DNA of 63,353 bases, from NCBI RefSeq assembly GCF_003347515.1, contig NZ_QEII01000193.1, forward strand, positions 1 through 63,353, written 5' to 3'. The notes beneath the pieces are model-generated. The model was not told where the DNA came from and did no database searches. It saw only the letters and a list, made by a program, of their open reading frames with translations. The stretch is from Rhodoferax ferrireducens. Its GTDB lineage: Bacteria; Pseudomonadota; Gammaproteobacteria; Burkholderiales; Burkholderiaceae_C. Below, piece by piece: positions 17,291 to 26,471 of the stretch. Both the position numbers and the translations under genes were made by a program. Each line of letters starts with the position of its first letter. The stretch's first letter is position 1.

Positions 17291-17998
17291 TTACTCGGGC
17301 GCGCCAACCGTCAGCGCCACTTCGGCCACACCGGCCACGTGACCGGTGATCTTGTCGCCGGAAACGACCGGGCCCACGCCTTCGGGCGTGCCGGTGTAAA
17401 TCAGGTCGCCGGGTTGCAGGTGGTAGAACAGCGAGAGGTCGGCAATCAGTTCACGCACATTCCAGATCAGTTTGTCCACATCGGACGACTGCTTGGTCTG
17501 GCCATTGACTTCCAGGGCGATGGCGCCGCTGTCAATGATCACGCCTTCCATGGGCACGATTTCCGAGCAGACGGACGATTGCTCCACGTCCTTGCCCAAG
17601 TCCCAGGGGCGGCCCTTGTCGCGTGCCACCAACTGCAAGTCCCGCCGGGTCATGTCCAGGCCGGCTGCGTAGCCGTAGATCAGCGTGTGGGCATCTTCCG
17701 CCTTCACGCGAAAGCCTGCCTTGCCAATCGCGACAACCATCTCCATCTCGAAGTGGTAGTTGCTGGTCTCGGGTGGATAGGCCACCGTTGTGCCCGAGGC
17801 TGTCAGGGTCTGCGGCGCCTTGGTGAAATAAAATGGGCGCTCCACCGACTTGTCCACCGGACGGCCCATTTCCACCGCGTGGGCGTGGTAGTTGCGACCG
17901 ACAAAGAACAGGCGGTTGATGGGGAAGCGCGAAACCATGCCACGGATGGACGCCGTCATCGGGGCGGGTGGGCTGAACAGGTATTGTGTGATGGTCAT
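17291..17998 (-). CDS. nagK: Fumarylpyruvate hydrolase (FAH family)
   Basis: A 235-residue FAH-family hydrolase. Landmarks are LFFVGRNYHAHAVEMG near 30-44, the metal-binding FEMEMV with Glu84/Glu86, GLDMTRRDLQ with Asp115, and PWDLGKD and PGDLIYTGTPEGVGP near the end. In gentisate operons this family cleaves fumarylpyruvate to fumarate and pyruvate. It lies between gentisate dioxygenase and the isomerase, the nagIKL arrangement. A good start at 17998 follows the 64-base gap after the dioxygenase gene. Confidence 0.92.
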   Translation of the reverse strand: MTITQYLFSPPAPMTASIRGMVSRFPINRLFFVGRNYHAHAVEMGRPVDKSVERPFYFTKAPQTLTASGTTVAYPPETSNYHFEMEMVVAIGKAGFRVKAEDAHTLIYGYAAGLDMTRRDLQLVARDKGRPWDLGKDVEQSSVCSEIVPMEGVIIDSGAIALEVNGQTKQSSDVDKLIWNVRELIADLSLFYHLQPGDLIYTGTPEGVGPVVSGDKITGHVAGVAEVALTVGAPE

Positions 17999-18062
17999 GG
18001 TTTTTTTCCGGAAAGGTTGAAAGGGGTTCTGTTGGGTTGGATGCAGGAATGCCTAGCGGGAC

Positions 18063-19118
18063 TCAGCCCCGGTTCTCGTACACACCCAGCTTGCGATGCA
18101 GTGGCGCTTCATCCGCCACAAACAGGAAGGCGGGCGCAGTGGCGGACCGGTTTTTCAGCGTCACTGCGGTATAGCCGGGCGCGCAGCAGGTGTCGGCCTC
18201 GACCATGGTGAACGCGGTTTCTTCCACCCGCACATCGGTCTGGCCTTCGATCTGGTGGAACACCTGGGCGGGCGAGCGAACCGGCAGACGCAAGGTCTCG
18301 CCGGGGCGCAACATCAAGGCATAAAAGCCCAGAATGTTTTCGACATCCGCGCCGGTCTCGGGGTTGACATAGGTGACCTGCACCGCGTCCGCTCCGGTCT
18401 GCTCTTCGGCCAGCGAGAGCAGTGCCGCTTTGGCATCGACCCAGGGGTAGCGCAACATGGGGTAAGCCTTGTCCGAGCGCTGAAACACCTTGGTAGGCAC
18501 CACGCCGCCACGGGCATAGGACTTGAAGCCCTGGCCTTCGGTGACGCTCTGGCTGGGGCCTTCCAGGTGGTAGGAGGTCTCGGTGTAGTAGACCAAGGGC
18601 AGGTCCAGCACATCGAGCCAGATCACCGGGTCTTTGCCGTCATGGCCGTGCTCATGCCACAGGCCGGTGGGTGTGAGGATCAAGTCACCGCGCTGCATGG
18701 GGCATTTTTCGCCGCCCACCAGGGTCCAGGCACCTTCGCCTTCCACCACCATGCGCACGGCATTGGGCGTGTGGCGGTGCACCGGCGCCAGTTCGCCGGG
18801 CAACAGCAGTTGCATGCCCAGGTACATGGCAGCACTCGCCTGCATATTGGTCAGGCCGTGGCCCGGATTGGCCAGCACCAGCACGCGGCGCTCGGCCTTC
18901 TCAATGGGCGTCAATTCACCAGCCTGAATCAACAGCTCACGAATCTCGCTATAGGGCCAATGCGTGGTCTGCGTCTTGCGTGTCGGGATATTCGGCGGCA
19001 ACACGCCGCGCAGGCTGGGCCACAGGGGAACCAGGTTGCGCTTGGTGAGTTGGTCGCGGTAGGTCTGCGGCAAGTCTTCCAGACGCCCCAGGGTGTCAAA
19101 TCGGTTGTTGTCTTCCAT
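18063..19118 (-). CDS. nagI: Gentisate 1,2-dioxygenase
   Basis: A 351-residue bicupin. The first cupin holds the iron ligands His114 and His116 (PVHRHTPNAVR) and His155 (LWHEHGHD), the usual HRH set of gentisate dioxygenases. WPYSEIRELL and MEADTCCAPGYT-type segments also fit (the latter appears as VEADTCCAPGY). It opens the gentisate ring between C1 and C2 to give maleylpyruvate with Fe(II) and O2. It follows the hemerythrin-like gene by 19 bases with an AGGAGAAAAA ribosome site and precedes nagK and nagL. Salicylate 5-hydroxylase genes upstream in the same array supply gentisate. Confidence 0.94.
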   Translation of the reverse strand: MEDNNRFDTLGRLEDLPQTYRDQLTKRNLVPLWPSLRGVLPPNIPTRKTQTTHWPYSEIRELLIQAGELTPIEKAERRVLVLANPGHGLTNMQASAAMYLGMQLLLPGELAPVHRHTPNAVRMVVEGEGAWTLVGGEKCPMQRGDLILTPTGLWHEHGHDGKDPVIWLDVLDLPLVYYTETSYHLEGPSQSVTEGQGFKSYARGGVVPTKVFQRSDKAYPMLRYPWVDAKAALLSLAEEQTGADAVQVTYVNPETGADVENILGFYALMLRPGETLRLPVRSPAQVFHQIEGQTDVRVEETAFTMVEADTCCAPGYTAVTLKNRSATAPAFLFVADEAPLHRKLGVYENRG

Positions 19119-19137
19119 GTTTTTTCTCCTATATATG

Positions 19138-19728
19138 TCAAGCTGCGCCTAAACCCAGGGGCGCAGGCGTGCGATTGACGATGTCGTGAAACAGTGCGTC
19201 AAAAAGTTTGTTGTCTGCCGAACCCACCAGAGGATCGGCATTTTGCGCAAAGGCGTGTGCAATGGCGTCCCAGTCCGATGCCAGCAGGTGGGCTTCTGCC
19301 AGCGGCAGCAGTTCGTTTTCCTCCGCACGCAAATGCCGCCAGGTGAAGTCTGCGTAGCTGGCAACAGTGGCCTGCAGTGCTTCCATACTTCCGGGCACAC
19401 CGGCTTCAAAGTTGCCCAGATCGCGCCGCAACCCGGCCAACGCCACTGGCTCGGCCTGGTGCTGGCTCTGCAGGGTGGCGATCAGGCCGTCGGCCAACGG
19501 TGTGCGTTGTTTCAGGCGGGCAAACAGCCAGTCGTCTTCTTTGGGGTGGTGCAGGCGGTCAGGGAAGGCATCGATGTAATAGACCATGGCCCAAAAGAGC
19601 CGGAAGTCCATGGCCATGCGCTCTGCCTGCACCTCCTGCAGCAGGGCCTTGATGTTGTTGATCACCGCGCCCAAGGCGCGATGTTCCGCGCGAATGATGC
19701 TGATGGCTTTGGACTTGGAGTCGCTCAT
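19138..19728 (-). CDS. Hemerythrin-domain protein of the gentisate operon
   Basis: A 196-residue soluble protein with a hemerythrin-like four-helix domain. Candidate di-iron ligands are His16 (RAEHRAL), His60/His61 and Glu64 (RLHHPKEDD), His90 (QSQHQAE), His132 and Glu136 (RHLRAEENELLPLAE). No membrane segment or extra domain is seen. It sits between the ABC transporter genes and gentisate dioxygenase in one transcription unit. A paralogue of the same length and domain borders (ending APAPLGLG against APAPIGLG) is at 47061-47660 beside the hydroquinone dioxygenase genes. A role in O2 or iron handling, or in repair or protection of the Fe(II) dioxygenases, is an inference. Confidence 0.88.
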   Translation of the reverse strand: MSDSKSKAISIIRAEHRALGAVINNIKALLQEVQAERMAMDFRLFWAMVYYIDAFPDRLHHPKEDDWLFARLKQRTPLADGLIATLQSQHQAEPVALAGLRRDLGNFEAGVPGSMEALQATVASYADFTWRHLRAEENELLPLAEAHLLASDWDAIAHAFAQNADPLVGSADNKLFDALFHDIVNRTPAPLGLGAA

Positions 19729-19764
19729 GTCTTCCTCTCTGCGCGGCCGCAGGGTTTGCTTGTT

Positions 19765-20484
19765 TCAAACACCCAGGTACTCGTGCACGATGCGTGGTTC
19801 GGCCCGCAATGCGCTGGAAGTACCGGACCAGACGACCACGCCTTTTTCCAACACGAAATGGCGGTCTGCCAACGCCAGCAAGGGCCCCAGGTTTTTATCG
19901 ATCACAATCAAGGACAACCCCTCCTCCTTCAGTTCCCCCAGTGCACGCCAGATTTCCGTGCGAATCAGCGGAGCCAGGCCTTCGGTTGCTTCATCCAGCA
20001 CCACAAGCCGCGGGTTGGTCATCAAGGCGCGACCGATAGCAAGCATCTGCTGTTCACCGCCCGATAGCTGCGAGCCCATGTTGCTGCGCCGCTCCCGCAA
20101 GCGCGGGAAGAAGCCGTACACCCGCTCCAGACTCCAGTGCTTCAGGCCGTTGGCGGCATTGCTGCGCGCTGTGGCAATCAGGTTCTCCTCCACCGTCAGG
20201 TTTGGAAAAATCTGCCGCCCCTCTGGCACCAGACCCAGACCCAGCTTGGCGATCTGGTGGGACGGCAGACCCTCGGTGCGTTTGCAGCCAAATTCAATTT
20301 CACCGGCCTTGGGGTCCAGCAAACCAAACAGGCATTTGATGGTGGTGGAGCGGCCCATGCCGTTGCGCCCCAACAGGGTAATAACCTCACCCTCGGCCAC
20401 CGACAGGTCCACACCAAACAGCACCTGGGCGGCGCCGTAACCCGCCTTCAAACCCGTCACCTTCAATAAAGGCTTCGTGCTCAT
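19765..20484 (-). CDS. livF: Liv-type ABC transporter ATP-binding protein (LivF)
   Basis: A 239-residue ATPase of the branched-chain amino acid transporter class. Walker A reads GRNGMGRSTT, where the usual Lys before Ser/Thr is Arg, a change that deserves a check; the signature LSGGEQQ and Walker B LVVLDEATEGL are normal. GLVPEGRQIFPNLTVEENL is the LivF hallmark. The gene overlaps livG by four bases (ATGA), so translation is probably coupled. With the four genes upstream it forms a complete importer, presumably for salicylate or a related aromatic acid because it lies between the hydroxylase and the ring-cleavage genes. Confidence 0.92.
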   Translation of the reverse strand: MSTKPLLKVTGLKAGYGAAQVLFGVDLSVAEGEVITLLGRNGMGRSTTIKCLFGLLDPKAGEIEFGCKRTEGLPSHQIAKLGLGLVPEGRQIFPNLTVEENLIATARSNAANGLKHWSLERVYGFFPRLRERRSNMGSQLSGGEQQMLAIGRALMTNPRLVVLDEATEGLAPLIRTEIWRALGELKEEGLSLIVIDKNLGPLLALADRHFVLEKGVVVWSGTSSALRAEPRIVHEYLGV

Positions 20485-21233
20485 GCGATCTCCTCTTCAC
20501 CGAGGTAAATGGCACGCACTTCCTCATTACCACGAATTTCCTCCGGCGTGCCGGTCACCATCAGGCGGCCGTACACCAGCACGCTGATGCGGTCGGCCAG
20601 GGCGAACACGGCGTTCATGTCGTGCTCGACCAGCAGAATCGTGTACTTGCGTTTCAGCGTCTTGAGCAGCGCCACCACGGCCGCCGACTCCTGCACGCTC
20701 ATGCCCGCCATGGGCTCATCGAGCAGCAGAAACTTCGGCCGCGCGGCCAGCGCCATGGCCAGCTCCAGCTGGCGGCGCTCACCATAGCCCAGCTCCGATG
20801 CCAGCACCTGGCTGCGCGCACTGAGGCCCGACGCCTCTATGCCTTCCTGCGCTGCGGCCAGGGCCTCGCGATCCCCGAGCAGGGATTGCCAGAAGCGGAA
20901 CGCATGGGTACGGGCACCCAGGGCGGCCAGCGTGGCGTTTTCCAAGACCGTGAATTCGTCGAATACCGAGGTGATCTGGTAGGAGCGCACCAGGCCCAAC
21001 CGGGCACGGGCATTGATGCCCAAGGCCGTCACGTCGCCATCGCCAAAGCGGATTCGACCGCTGTCCGAGCGCAGCTCTCCCGACAGCTGGTTGATCAGCG
21101 TGGTCTTGCCTGCCCCATTCGGGCCGATGATGGCGTGTAACTCGCCTTCACGCACGTCCAGCGACACCTTGTCCGTGACCAGAATCGCGCCATAGCGCTT
21201 GGTCAGCGCGTCTGTTTGCAACAGTGTTTTCAT
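20481..21233 (-). CDS. livG: Liv-type ABC transporter ATP-binding protein (LivG)
   Basis: A 250-residue ATPase with Walker A GPNGAGKTT, the LivG-type loop RARLGLVRSYQITSVFDEFTV, a signature region LGYGERRQLELAMAL and Walker B FLLLDEPMAGMS. The GERRQLE form of the signature is normal for LivG proteins. It overlaps livM upstream and livF downstream by four bases each, showing a tightly coupled set. It pairs with LivF to power import by the LivHM permease. Confidence 0.93.
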   Translation of the reverse strand: MKTLLQTDALTKRYGAILVTDKVSLDVREGELHAIIGPNGAGKTTLINQLSGELRSDSGRIRFGDGDVTALGINARARLGLVRSYQITSVFDEFTVLENATLAALGARTHAFRFWQSLLGDREALAAAQEGIEASGLSARSQVLASELGYGERRQLELAMALAARPKFLLLDEPMAGMSVQESAAVVALLKTLKRKYTILLVEHDMNAVFALADRISVLVYGRLMVTGTPEEIRGNEEVRAIYLGEEEIA

Positions 21234-22186
21234 GCGGTGCCGTCCTTGGCGAAGCGATTCTGCAACCAGCCTGCCAAGCCGGTTTTACCCAGCATGGCGA
21301 CAGCCAGAATGGCCAACCCAAACACGGCCATCCAATGCTCAGTGGCGGCCTTTAGCACTTCTTCCGTGCCCAGAAACGCCAGGGCACCCAGGAAGGGCCC
21401 GAAGACGCTGCCCAGCCCGCCCAACACGACCATGACGATGAGCTCACCCGATACCGTCCAGGCCATGCTGCTGGGCGATGCATAGGCATTCAGATTGGCC
21501 AGCAACATGCCCGCCACACCGCACAGCACGGCCGATAGCGTGTAGGCGGCAAGCTGGTAGCGCTGCAACGCCAATCCCACGGACATGACCCGCCGGGAAT
21601 TCTGGCGCCCCGCGCGCAAGGCCATGCCAAAGGGTGAGGCCCGCAGACGCATGACCCAGTAAGTCAATGCCACCAGCAAACCCCAGGCACAGTAGTAGAC
21701 CGCCAATGGCGTTTTCAATTGCAAGCCAAAGAAATCACTGGCAGCGGCAATCCCCATGCCATCGTCACCGCCGTATTGCTTGAGGCTGACAATGACAAAG
21801 TAGCCCATTTGCGCGAATGCCAGCGTGATCATGATGAAGGCAATGCCCGAGGTGCGCAGGCTGATCAGCCCGGTAAAGCCCCCGACCACCGCACACACCA
21901 GCACGCAGGCTCCCAAATGGACCCAGCCGGAAGACACACCATAGTAGGCAGGCAGCGATACGCTGTACATACCAATGCCGATAAAGAGGGCATGACCCAG
22001 GCTGACCAGGCCACCGAACCCCAGCGCAATGTTCAAGGCGCTGGCTGCAATGGCGTACACCAGGACGCGGGCGAAGAATGCAACCCAGAAGTTGTCATCC
22101 AGTCCCGCAGCAATCGGTGGCAGCACGGCCAATGCCAGCAGCAAGAGCACCGGTATGAGCAGCGCCGGTCGTAGCAAGTTTTTCAT
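21230..22186 (-). CDS. livM: Liv-type ABC transporter permease (LivM)
   Basis: A 318-residue integral membrane protein with about nine to ten hydrophobic segments. The start at 22186 (MKNLLRPAL) is chosen because its ATGA overlaps the livH stop; a longer frame to 22228 exists but is out of keeping with the coupled set. Family marks are ALNIALGFGGLVSLGHALFIGIGMY, TSGIAFIMITLAFAQM and VVLGGLGSVFGPFLGA (each a LivM hallmark). It forms the channel with LivH. Confidence 0.92.
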   Translation of the reverse strand: MKNLLRPALLIPVLLLLALAVLPPIAAGLDDNFWVAFFARVLVYAIAASALNIALGFGGLVSLGHALFIGIGMYSVSLPAYYGVSSGWVHLGACVLVCAVVGGFTGLISLRTSGIAFIMITLAFAQMGYFVIVSLKQYGGDDGMGIAAASDFFGLQLKTPLAVYYCAWGLLVALTYWVMRLRASPFGMALRAGRQNSRRVMSVGLALQRYQLAAYTLSAVLCGVAGMLLANLNAYASPSSMAWTVSGELIVMVVLGGLGSVFGPFLGALAFLGTEEVLKAATEHWMAVFGLAILAVAMLGKTGLAGWLQNRFAKDGTA

Positions 22187-23112
22187 GATTTGGCCTTGTA
22201 TGCGGGAAACAGGCCTTGCGGGCGCCATGCCAGAATCACCGCCATCAGCAGGTAAATCAGCATGGATGCAAGGGCAGGACCGGCGGCATTGGCGATCTCC
22301 CGATCGGCAAAGGCGCGGATGAGCATGGGCAGAAAGGTTCGCCCCAGCGTGTCGACCAGACCCACAATGATTCCGGCATACAGCGCGCCATGTACGGAGC
22401 CAATGCCGCCAATCACGATCACCACCAGCGTCGTGATGAGGACAGGCTCACCCATACCGCTCTGCACCGACAGGATCGGACCGGCCATGGCTCCGGCCAG
22501 GGCAGCCAGGGCGGAGCCCAGTGCGAACAGCATGGCGTTGAGCAGCCCGATGTTGACGCCCAACGCACCCACCATCTGTGGGTTGACCGAACCGGCGCGT
22601 ATCAGCATCCCCACGCGGGTCTTGTGGATCAACCACTGACTGCCAGCGGCCACCAGCAAGCCCACCACAATAATCAGGAACCGATAGCTGGGGTAGCTGA
22701 AACCCAGGAAATCGACCGTACCGGAAAGCGACTCGGGCAGCGTGACAAACACCGGCTGGGGGCCCCAGACCATGCGCACCACTTCATTGAAGAAGAGCAC
22801 CAGGCCAAAGGTTGCCAAGACATGGTCGAGGTGGTCACGCCGGTACAGCCTGGATACCGCGACCCATTCCAGCGCCAGCCCCACCACCACACCTGTGACC
22901 ACCGCCGCCAGCACACCCAGGGCAAAGGAGTCAGTGTGCCCGCCCACCACGGCCGCTGCATAGGCGCCCAGCATGTACAGCGAACCATGGGCCAGATTGA
23001 CGAAGCTCATGATGCCAAACACCAGGGTCAAGCCCGCAGCCAGCAGAAACAGCATGACGCCGTACTGCAGGCCGTTGAGCAATTGCGCGATGAGCAAGGA
23101 GGCTGACATCAC
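22183..23112 (-). CDS. livH: Liv-type ABC transporter permease (LivH)
   Basis: A 309-residue membrane protein with about eight hydrophobic segments. GLQYGVMLFLLAAGLTLVFG near the start, FVNLAHGSLYMLGAY, and the permease loop VIGGIGSVHGALYAG are LivH features. It begins within the last bases of the substrate-binding protein gene (ATGA overlap at 23109-23112) and ends overlapping livM. It is one half of the transmembrane channel of the importer whose binding protein is encoded at 23109-24281. Confidence 0.92.
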   Translation of the reverse strand: MMSASLLIAQLLNGLQYGVMLFLLAAGLTLVFGIMSFVNLAHGSLYMLGAYAAAVVGGHTDSFALGVLAAVVTGVVVGLALEWVAVSRLYRRDHLDHVLATFGLVLFFNEVVRMVWGPQPVFVTLPESLSGTVDFLGFSYPSYRFLIIVVGLLVAAGSQWLIHKTRVGMLIRAGSVNPQMVGALGVNIGLLNAMLFALGSALAALAGAMAGPILSVQSGMGEPVLITTLVVIVIGGIGSVHGALYAGIIVGLVDTLGRTFLPMLIRAFADREIANAAGPALASMLIYLLMAVILAWRPQGLFPAYKAKS

Positions 23113-24281
23113 TTAGCCTTGCACAGCGCTACGTAAGAATCCTGGTGATCAGACAGGGGCGTGCCCAACTGTTTGACGGTGACCGCACCGCCTTCCTTGA
23201 CAGTCTGGAAGGCGTAGTAGTGCTGCACCGGCATGTTGTTGGTGTTGAACCGGAAGGGACCCCGGATAGACTTCAACTCGGCACCGGCAGACTTGACTGC
23301 AGCTGCGAATGCCGCCTTGTCGGACGTGTTTCCCTTGACCTTACGCACGGCAATGTCCAGCAGCTTGGCGGTGTCATACCCTACCGCAGCGTAATGACTG
23401 GGGACGCGACCGTACTTTTTGGTGAAGCTGGCGACGAACTCGGGATTCCCTGGTGTCTTCAGCGCCACATCCCACATGGCACCCGAAATGGTTCCGACAG
23501 CGGCGTCGCGCAAAGACGGCAGGGTGGTGCCATCCACGGTGAAGGCGGACAGCAACGGGATCTTCTTCATCAGGCCGGCCTGGCTGAACTGCTTGACGAA
23601 GTTCACGCCCATGCCACCTGGATAGAACACGAACACGGCATCTGGGCCGGCAGCCTGCAGTTGTGCGATCTCGGCAGAATAGTCCGGCTGGTTGACCTGG
23701 GTGTACACCTCGTCAAGCACCTGGCCCTTGAAATAACGCTTGAAACCGACGACGTAGTCTTTGCCAGCCTGGTAATTGGGTGCCATCAGATAGACACGCT
23801 TGTAGCCGCTGTCCTGTGCGAACTTGCCCATCGCCTCTGCGGTACCGTCGTTTTGCCAGGACATGGAGAATACATTGGAGAGGCAACCGGCACCGGCCAG
23901 TGGGGACGGACCTGCATTGGTTGCAATGGCGACTGTTCCAGACTCCACGATGCGCGGCAGACTGGCCATCAGCACATTGGAAAATCCCAGTCCCACAATG
24001 GCGTCCACCTTGTCACGGTCAATCAACTTGCGCGCAATCTGGTTGCCCAACTCAGGCTTAAGCTGGTCATCTTCGCGCAAGACCGTGACCACCTCACCGC
24101 CCAGCTTTTTGCCCAAGGCCTCGATGCCCAGCATGAAACCGTCGTACTGGTCCTGGCCGACCGCAGCGACCGGCCCGGACAGAGGACCTGTAAAGCCAAT
24201 TTTGACCTCCGCATTGGCAGCGGACAGGCACAGAGCGGCCGTACTGCATGCAATGGTCTTAACGATTGTTTGTAATTTCAT
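23109..24281 (-). CDS. Liv-type ABC transporter periplasmic substrate-binding protein
   Basis: A 390-residue protein with a Sec signal peptide (MKLQTIVKTIACSTAALCLSAANA) and start at 24281 after GAGGAGACAACT. The mature part starts EVKIGFTGPLSGPVAAVGQD and follows the type I periplasmic-binding fold: ARKLIDRDKVDAIVG, YKRVYLMAPNYQAGKD, PDAVFVFYPGGMG and HYAAVGYDTAKLLD. Members of this subgroup near aromatic genes bind aromatic acids rather than amino acids. It is encoded right after the salicylate 5-hydroxylase ferredoxin and before livHMGF, so salicylate or gentisate is the best guess for its ligand. Confidence 0.92.
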   Translation of the reverse strand: MKLQTIVKTIACSTAALCLSAANAEVKIGFTGPLSGPVAAVGQDQYDGFMLGIEALGKKLGGEVVTVLREDDQLKPELGNQIARKLIDRDKVDAIVGLGFSNVLMASLPRIVESGTVAIATNAGPSPLAGAGCLSNVFSMSWQNDGTAEAMGKFAQDSGYKRVYLMAPNYQAGKDYVVGFKRYFKGQVLDEVYTQVNQPDYSAEIAQLQAAGPDAVFVFYPGGMGVNFVKQFSQAGLMKKIPLLSAFTVDGTTLPSLRDAAVGTISGAMWDVALKTPGNPEFVASFTKKYGRVPSHYAAVGYDTAKLLDIAVRKVKGNTSDKAAFAAAVKSAGAELKSIRGPFRFNTNNMPVQHYYAFQTVKEGGAVTVKQLGTPLSDHQDSYVALCKAK

Positions 24282-24350
24282 AGTTGTCTCCTCATTGGTA
24301 TTGGCGCCTCCCTCGGGAGGCGCACTCATCCATCAATTCAGTCGGTCTGT

Positions 24351-24665
24351 TCAGTCGAGATTCAGCATCACGCGCATGCTCTCGATACGCACCGCATAAA
24401 TCTTGATGTTCTCGGTCAACGGGGCACACAGAGCCTGGCCGGAGCACACATCAAACTTCCCCTGGTGTAGGGGACACTCGATTTCTCGACCTTCAAGAAA
24501 GCCGTCACTCAGGCGCGCATGGCCATGGGTGCAGAAGTTGTCTGTGGCAAAGACCTCGCCCTCCACTTCGTACAAGGCAATCTCCTTGCCCGCCACCTGC
24601 ACCCCAATCACATCACCCTCGGGAATATCCGCAAGGGCTGCTGCATCCGTCCAGTTTTCAGCCAT
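24351..24665 (-). CDS. nagAb: Rieske ferredoxin of salicylate 5-hydroxylase
   Basis: A 104-residue Rieske ferredoxin with Cys45-X-His47 (FCTHGHARL) and Cys64-X2-His67 (CPLHQGKFD), the complete 2Fe-2S ligand set, and [15 protein letters not shown] near the end. Length and motif spacing are those of NagAb/NahAb ferredoxins. It carries electrons from the NagAa reductase to the NagGH oxygenase. It follows nagH by nine bases and is the last gene of the hydroxylase block. Confidence 0.93.
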   Translation of the reverse strand: MAENWTDAAALADIPEGDVIGVQVAGKEIALYEVEGEVFATDNFCTHGHARLSDGFLEGREIECPLHQGKFDVCSGQALCAPLTENIKIYAVRIESMRVMLNLD

Positions 24666-24674
24666 GGTTTGCCC

Positions 24675-25160
24675 TTAAATGGGATAGATGATGGAATTGG
24701 CGATCATTTCGCTGTCGTAGACGCAAAGACGCGACTGAAACTTCAATCCTTCAGGCGTTCTCACGATGACATCGCGGTAATACCCGACATTGAATACCGT
24801 CGAGTCACCGTCAAACTTGGTGCGGATCACGGTGTAGTTGGCTTCCGATGTGATGCGCTCGCCATAGATGTCCCGCTCCACTGACACCACACGGGGGGTC
24901 CCCACGATGTGACGCTGGTAGTAGGGATCGTGGTACATCGTCTCCTTGACGCCATACACCCGGTCGCGAATCATGTTCTTGCTCTCCAATGCCAACAGGC
25001 AAAGCGGCAGGCCCTGGTCGAAGTTCTCGCGCGGCTGAAGACGGTAAGTGCCTTCTTCCACAAAAAATTCGGGCCATTTTTCCCACTCAGCCGAATCACA
25101 GACCATGGCATAGTCGCTGTAGAGATTGAGCAGCTCGAAGTAAGTCTTGAAATCGATCAT
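24675..25160 (-). CDS. nagH: Salicylate 5-hydroxylase small oxygenase subunit
   Basis: A 161-residue beta subunit of a Rieske-type ring hydroxylase (SnoaL-like/NTF2 fold). It begins [19 protein letters not shown] and has [18 protein letters not shown]-like [20 protein letters not shown] and [18 protein letters not shown]. The protein has no cofactor and shapes the alpha3beta3 hexamer. It starts two bases after the stop of nagG. The neighbour NagG is the salicylate type, so this is assigned as NagH rather than a benzoate or anthranilate subunit. Confidence 0.92.
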   Translation of the reverse strand: MIDFKTYFELLNLYSDYAMVCDSAEWEKWPEFFVEEGTYRLQPRENFDQGLPLCLLALESKNMIRDRVYGVKETMYHDPYYQRHIVGTPRVVSVERDIYGERITSEANYTVIRTKFDGDSTVFNVGYYRDVIVRTPEGLKFQSRLCVYDSEMIANSIIYPI

Positions 25161-25162
25161 GA

Positions 25163-26425
25163 TTATTCCCCCATCACCTTGCGCCAGTAGTTGTACATGC
25201 CACGAATCAAGGTCTCCGTGACCATGTGGTCGGCATCACCGACGTCGTAGCCGCCCATTTCGACGACGGTGCGGTGCGCGGGCTTTTGCTCGAAGCCCTG
25301 TTGTGACCATTCGATGACCTCGCCGTCGTCAGCTGACACGAAGCCTGCAGGTCCGAACAGATTGGCCTGGATCAGGCGGCGTTCCTTCATCTCTGGCGTA
25401 TCTTCCTCAAATCCAAAGTGCGTCCATACGAAATCAAAGGAGCCGTGCCCGTTTGGCTGGATGTGACGGGTGGACACGCTATTGACCTGCTGCTGAATAA
25501 TGACGCTCGGAAAGATCGTTGTCATGACCGCCGTGGGACCACCCCACCATGGCTCCGGAACGATGTCCAGTAGACGCGGATCATTGACCTTCATTTGGTC
25601 CTTGAAACTGTCCACACCGGACACCACGTCTGCGTTCTTACCGCCCTGTCCGCGGGTGGAAATCATGGCGGCATGACGGAACTTCTCATCCATCTTCAAT
25701 TCGGACTTGTTATCCGCGCGCCACAATCCAAAGGTGGAGAACCAGGTGTGCAGCAAACCGGGGTGGTAGGGGTCCTTGATGTTCTCCTGCATCAGCTTCC
25801 AGTTGCCTGGAATGCGTTGGCGGCGGTAACCCAGGATCTGCAGTTTTCGACCGTCAAAGACACGATCAAAGTATTTCAAAATGGTGGGGCCCAGGAATTC
25901 TTCAAAGGGTTCCACGTCATGGTCGAAAGAGGCGAACACCACGCCACCGCGCACGGCCACCTTGAGCTTGGTCAACCCATGGTCTGCCACCTTGAAATCC
26001 TTGGGCATGCCGCCGTTGACTTTTCCCTCTTGCTTGACACCGCGAATGAACGGAACGCCCTGCAGGTCTCCCTTGAGGCTGTAGTTCCATTGATGGTAGG
26101 GGCAGAAGAAGTCCTTGGCATGGCCGTTGCGTTCACGACAAAAACGCATACCCCGGTGGGCGCAGACGTTTTCAACCACATTGACGCCGCCGTCCGGATC
26201 ACGCACCATGACGACGGAACGCTCACCAATCACCGAACGCCTGTAGTCTCCTGCATTTGGAATTTCAGCTTCCAGGCCGACATAGCACCAGTGACCGGAA
26301 TAAAACAGGCGGTCCAGTTCCTTCTTGTACAAATCCTCGCGGGTATAGGCCCAGAAGGGTATCCTGCTCGTCCCCTCCCCCGGCCAGGTTGGGTTTTCTG
26401 GGAATACGGTCTTTGTTTCACTCAT
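25163..26425 (-). CDS. nagG: Salicylate 5-hydroxylase large oxygenase subunit
   Basis: A 420-residue Rieske non-heme iron oxygenase alpha subunit. The Rieske centre is Cys88-X-His90 ([10 protein letters not shown]) and Cys108-X2-His111 (CPYHQWNY); mononuclear iron ligands His221 and His226 lie in [12 protein letters not shown]. The overall sequence follows NagG of naphthalene/salicylate degraders, which hydroxylates salicylate at C5 to gentisate. Gentisate dioxygenase in the same array supports this. The start at 26425 follows AAGGAGACAAGC. The gap to nagAa upstream is 46 bases. Confidence 0.94.
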   Translation of the reverse strand: MSETKTVFPENPTWPGEGTSRIPFWAYTREDLYKKELDRLFYSGHWCYVGLEAEIPNAGDYRRSVIGERSVVMVRDPDGGVNVVENVCAHRGMRFCRERNGHAKDFFCPYHQWNYSLKGDLQGVPFIRGVKQEGKVNGGMPKDFKVADHGLTKLKVAVRGGVVFASFDHDVEPFEEFLGPTILKYFDRVFDGRKLQILGYRRQRIPGNWKLMQENIKDPYHPGLLHTWFSTFGLWRADNKSELKMDEKFRHAAMISTRGQGGKNADVVSGVDSFKDQMKVNDPRLLDIVPEPWWGGPTAVMTTIFPSVIIQQQVNSVSTRHIQPNGHGSFDFVWTHFGFEEDTPEMKERRLIQANLFGPAGFVSADDGEVIEWSQQGFEQKPAHRTVVEMGGYDVGDADHMVTETLIRGMYNYWRKVMGE

Positions 26426-26471
26426 TGCTTGTCTCCTTGAGTTGGTTAGATGTCAGTGAATGCAGCGCCCT

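Noticed and set aside
16970..18211. 413-codon plus-strand open frame over nagL and nagK
   Set aside because: It crosses two well-defined minus-strand genes and has no signal, motif or ribosome site.
22216..23106. Plus-strand open frame opposite livH
   Set aside because: The sequence is polar, Gln/His-rich nonsense generated by the hydrophobic codons of the permease on the other strand.
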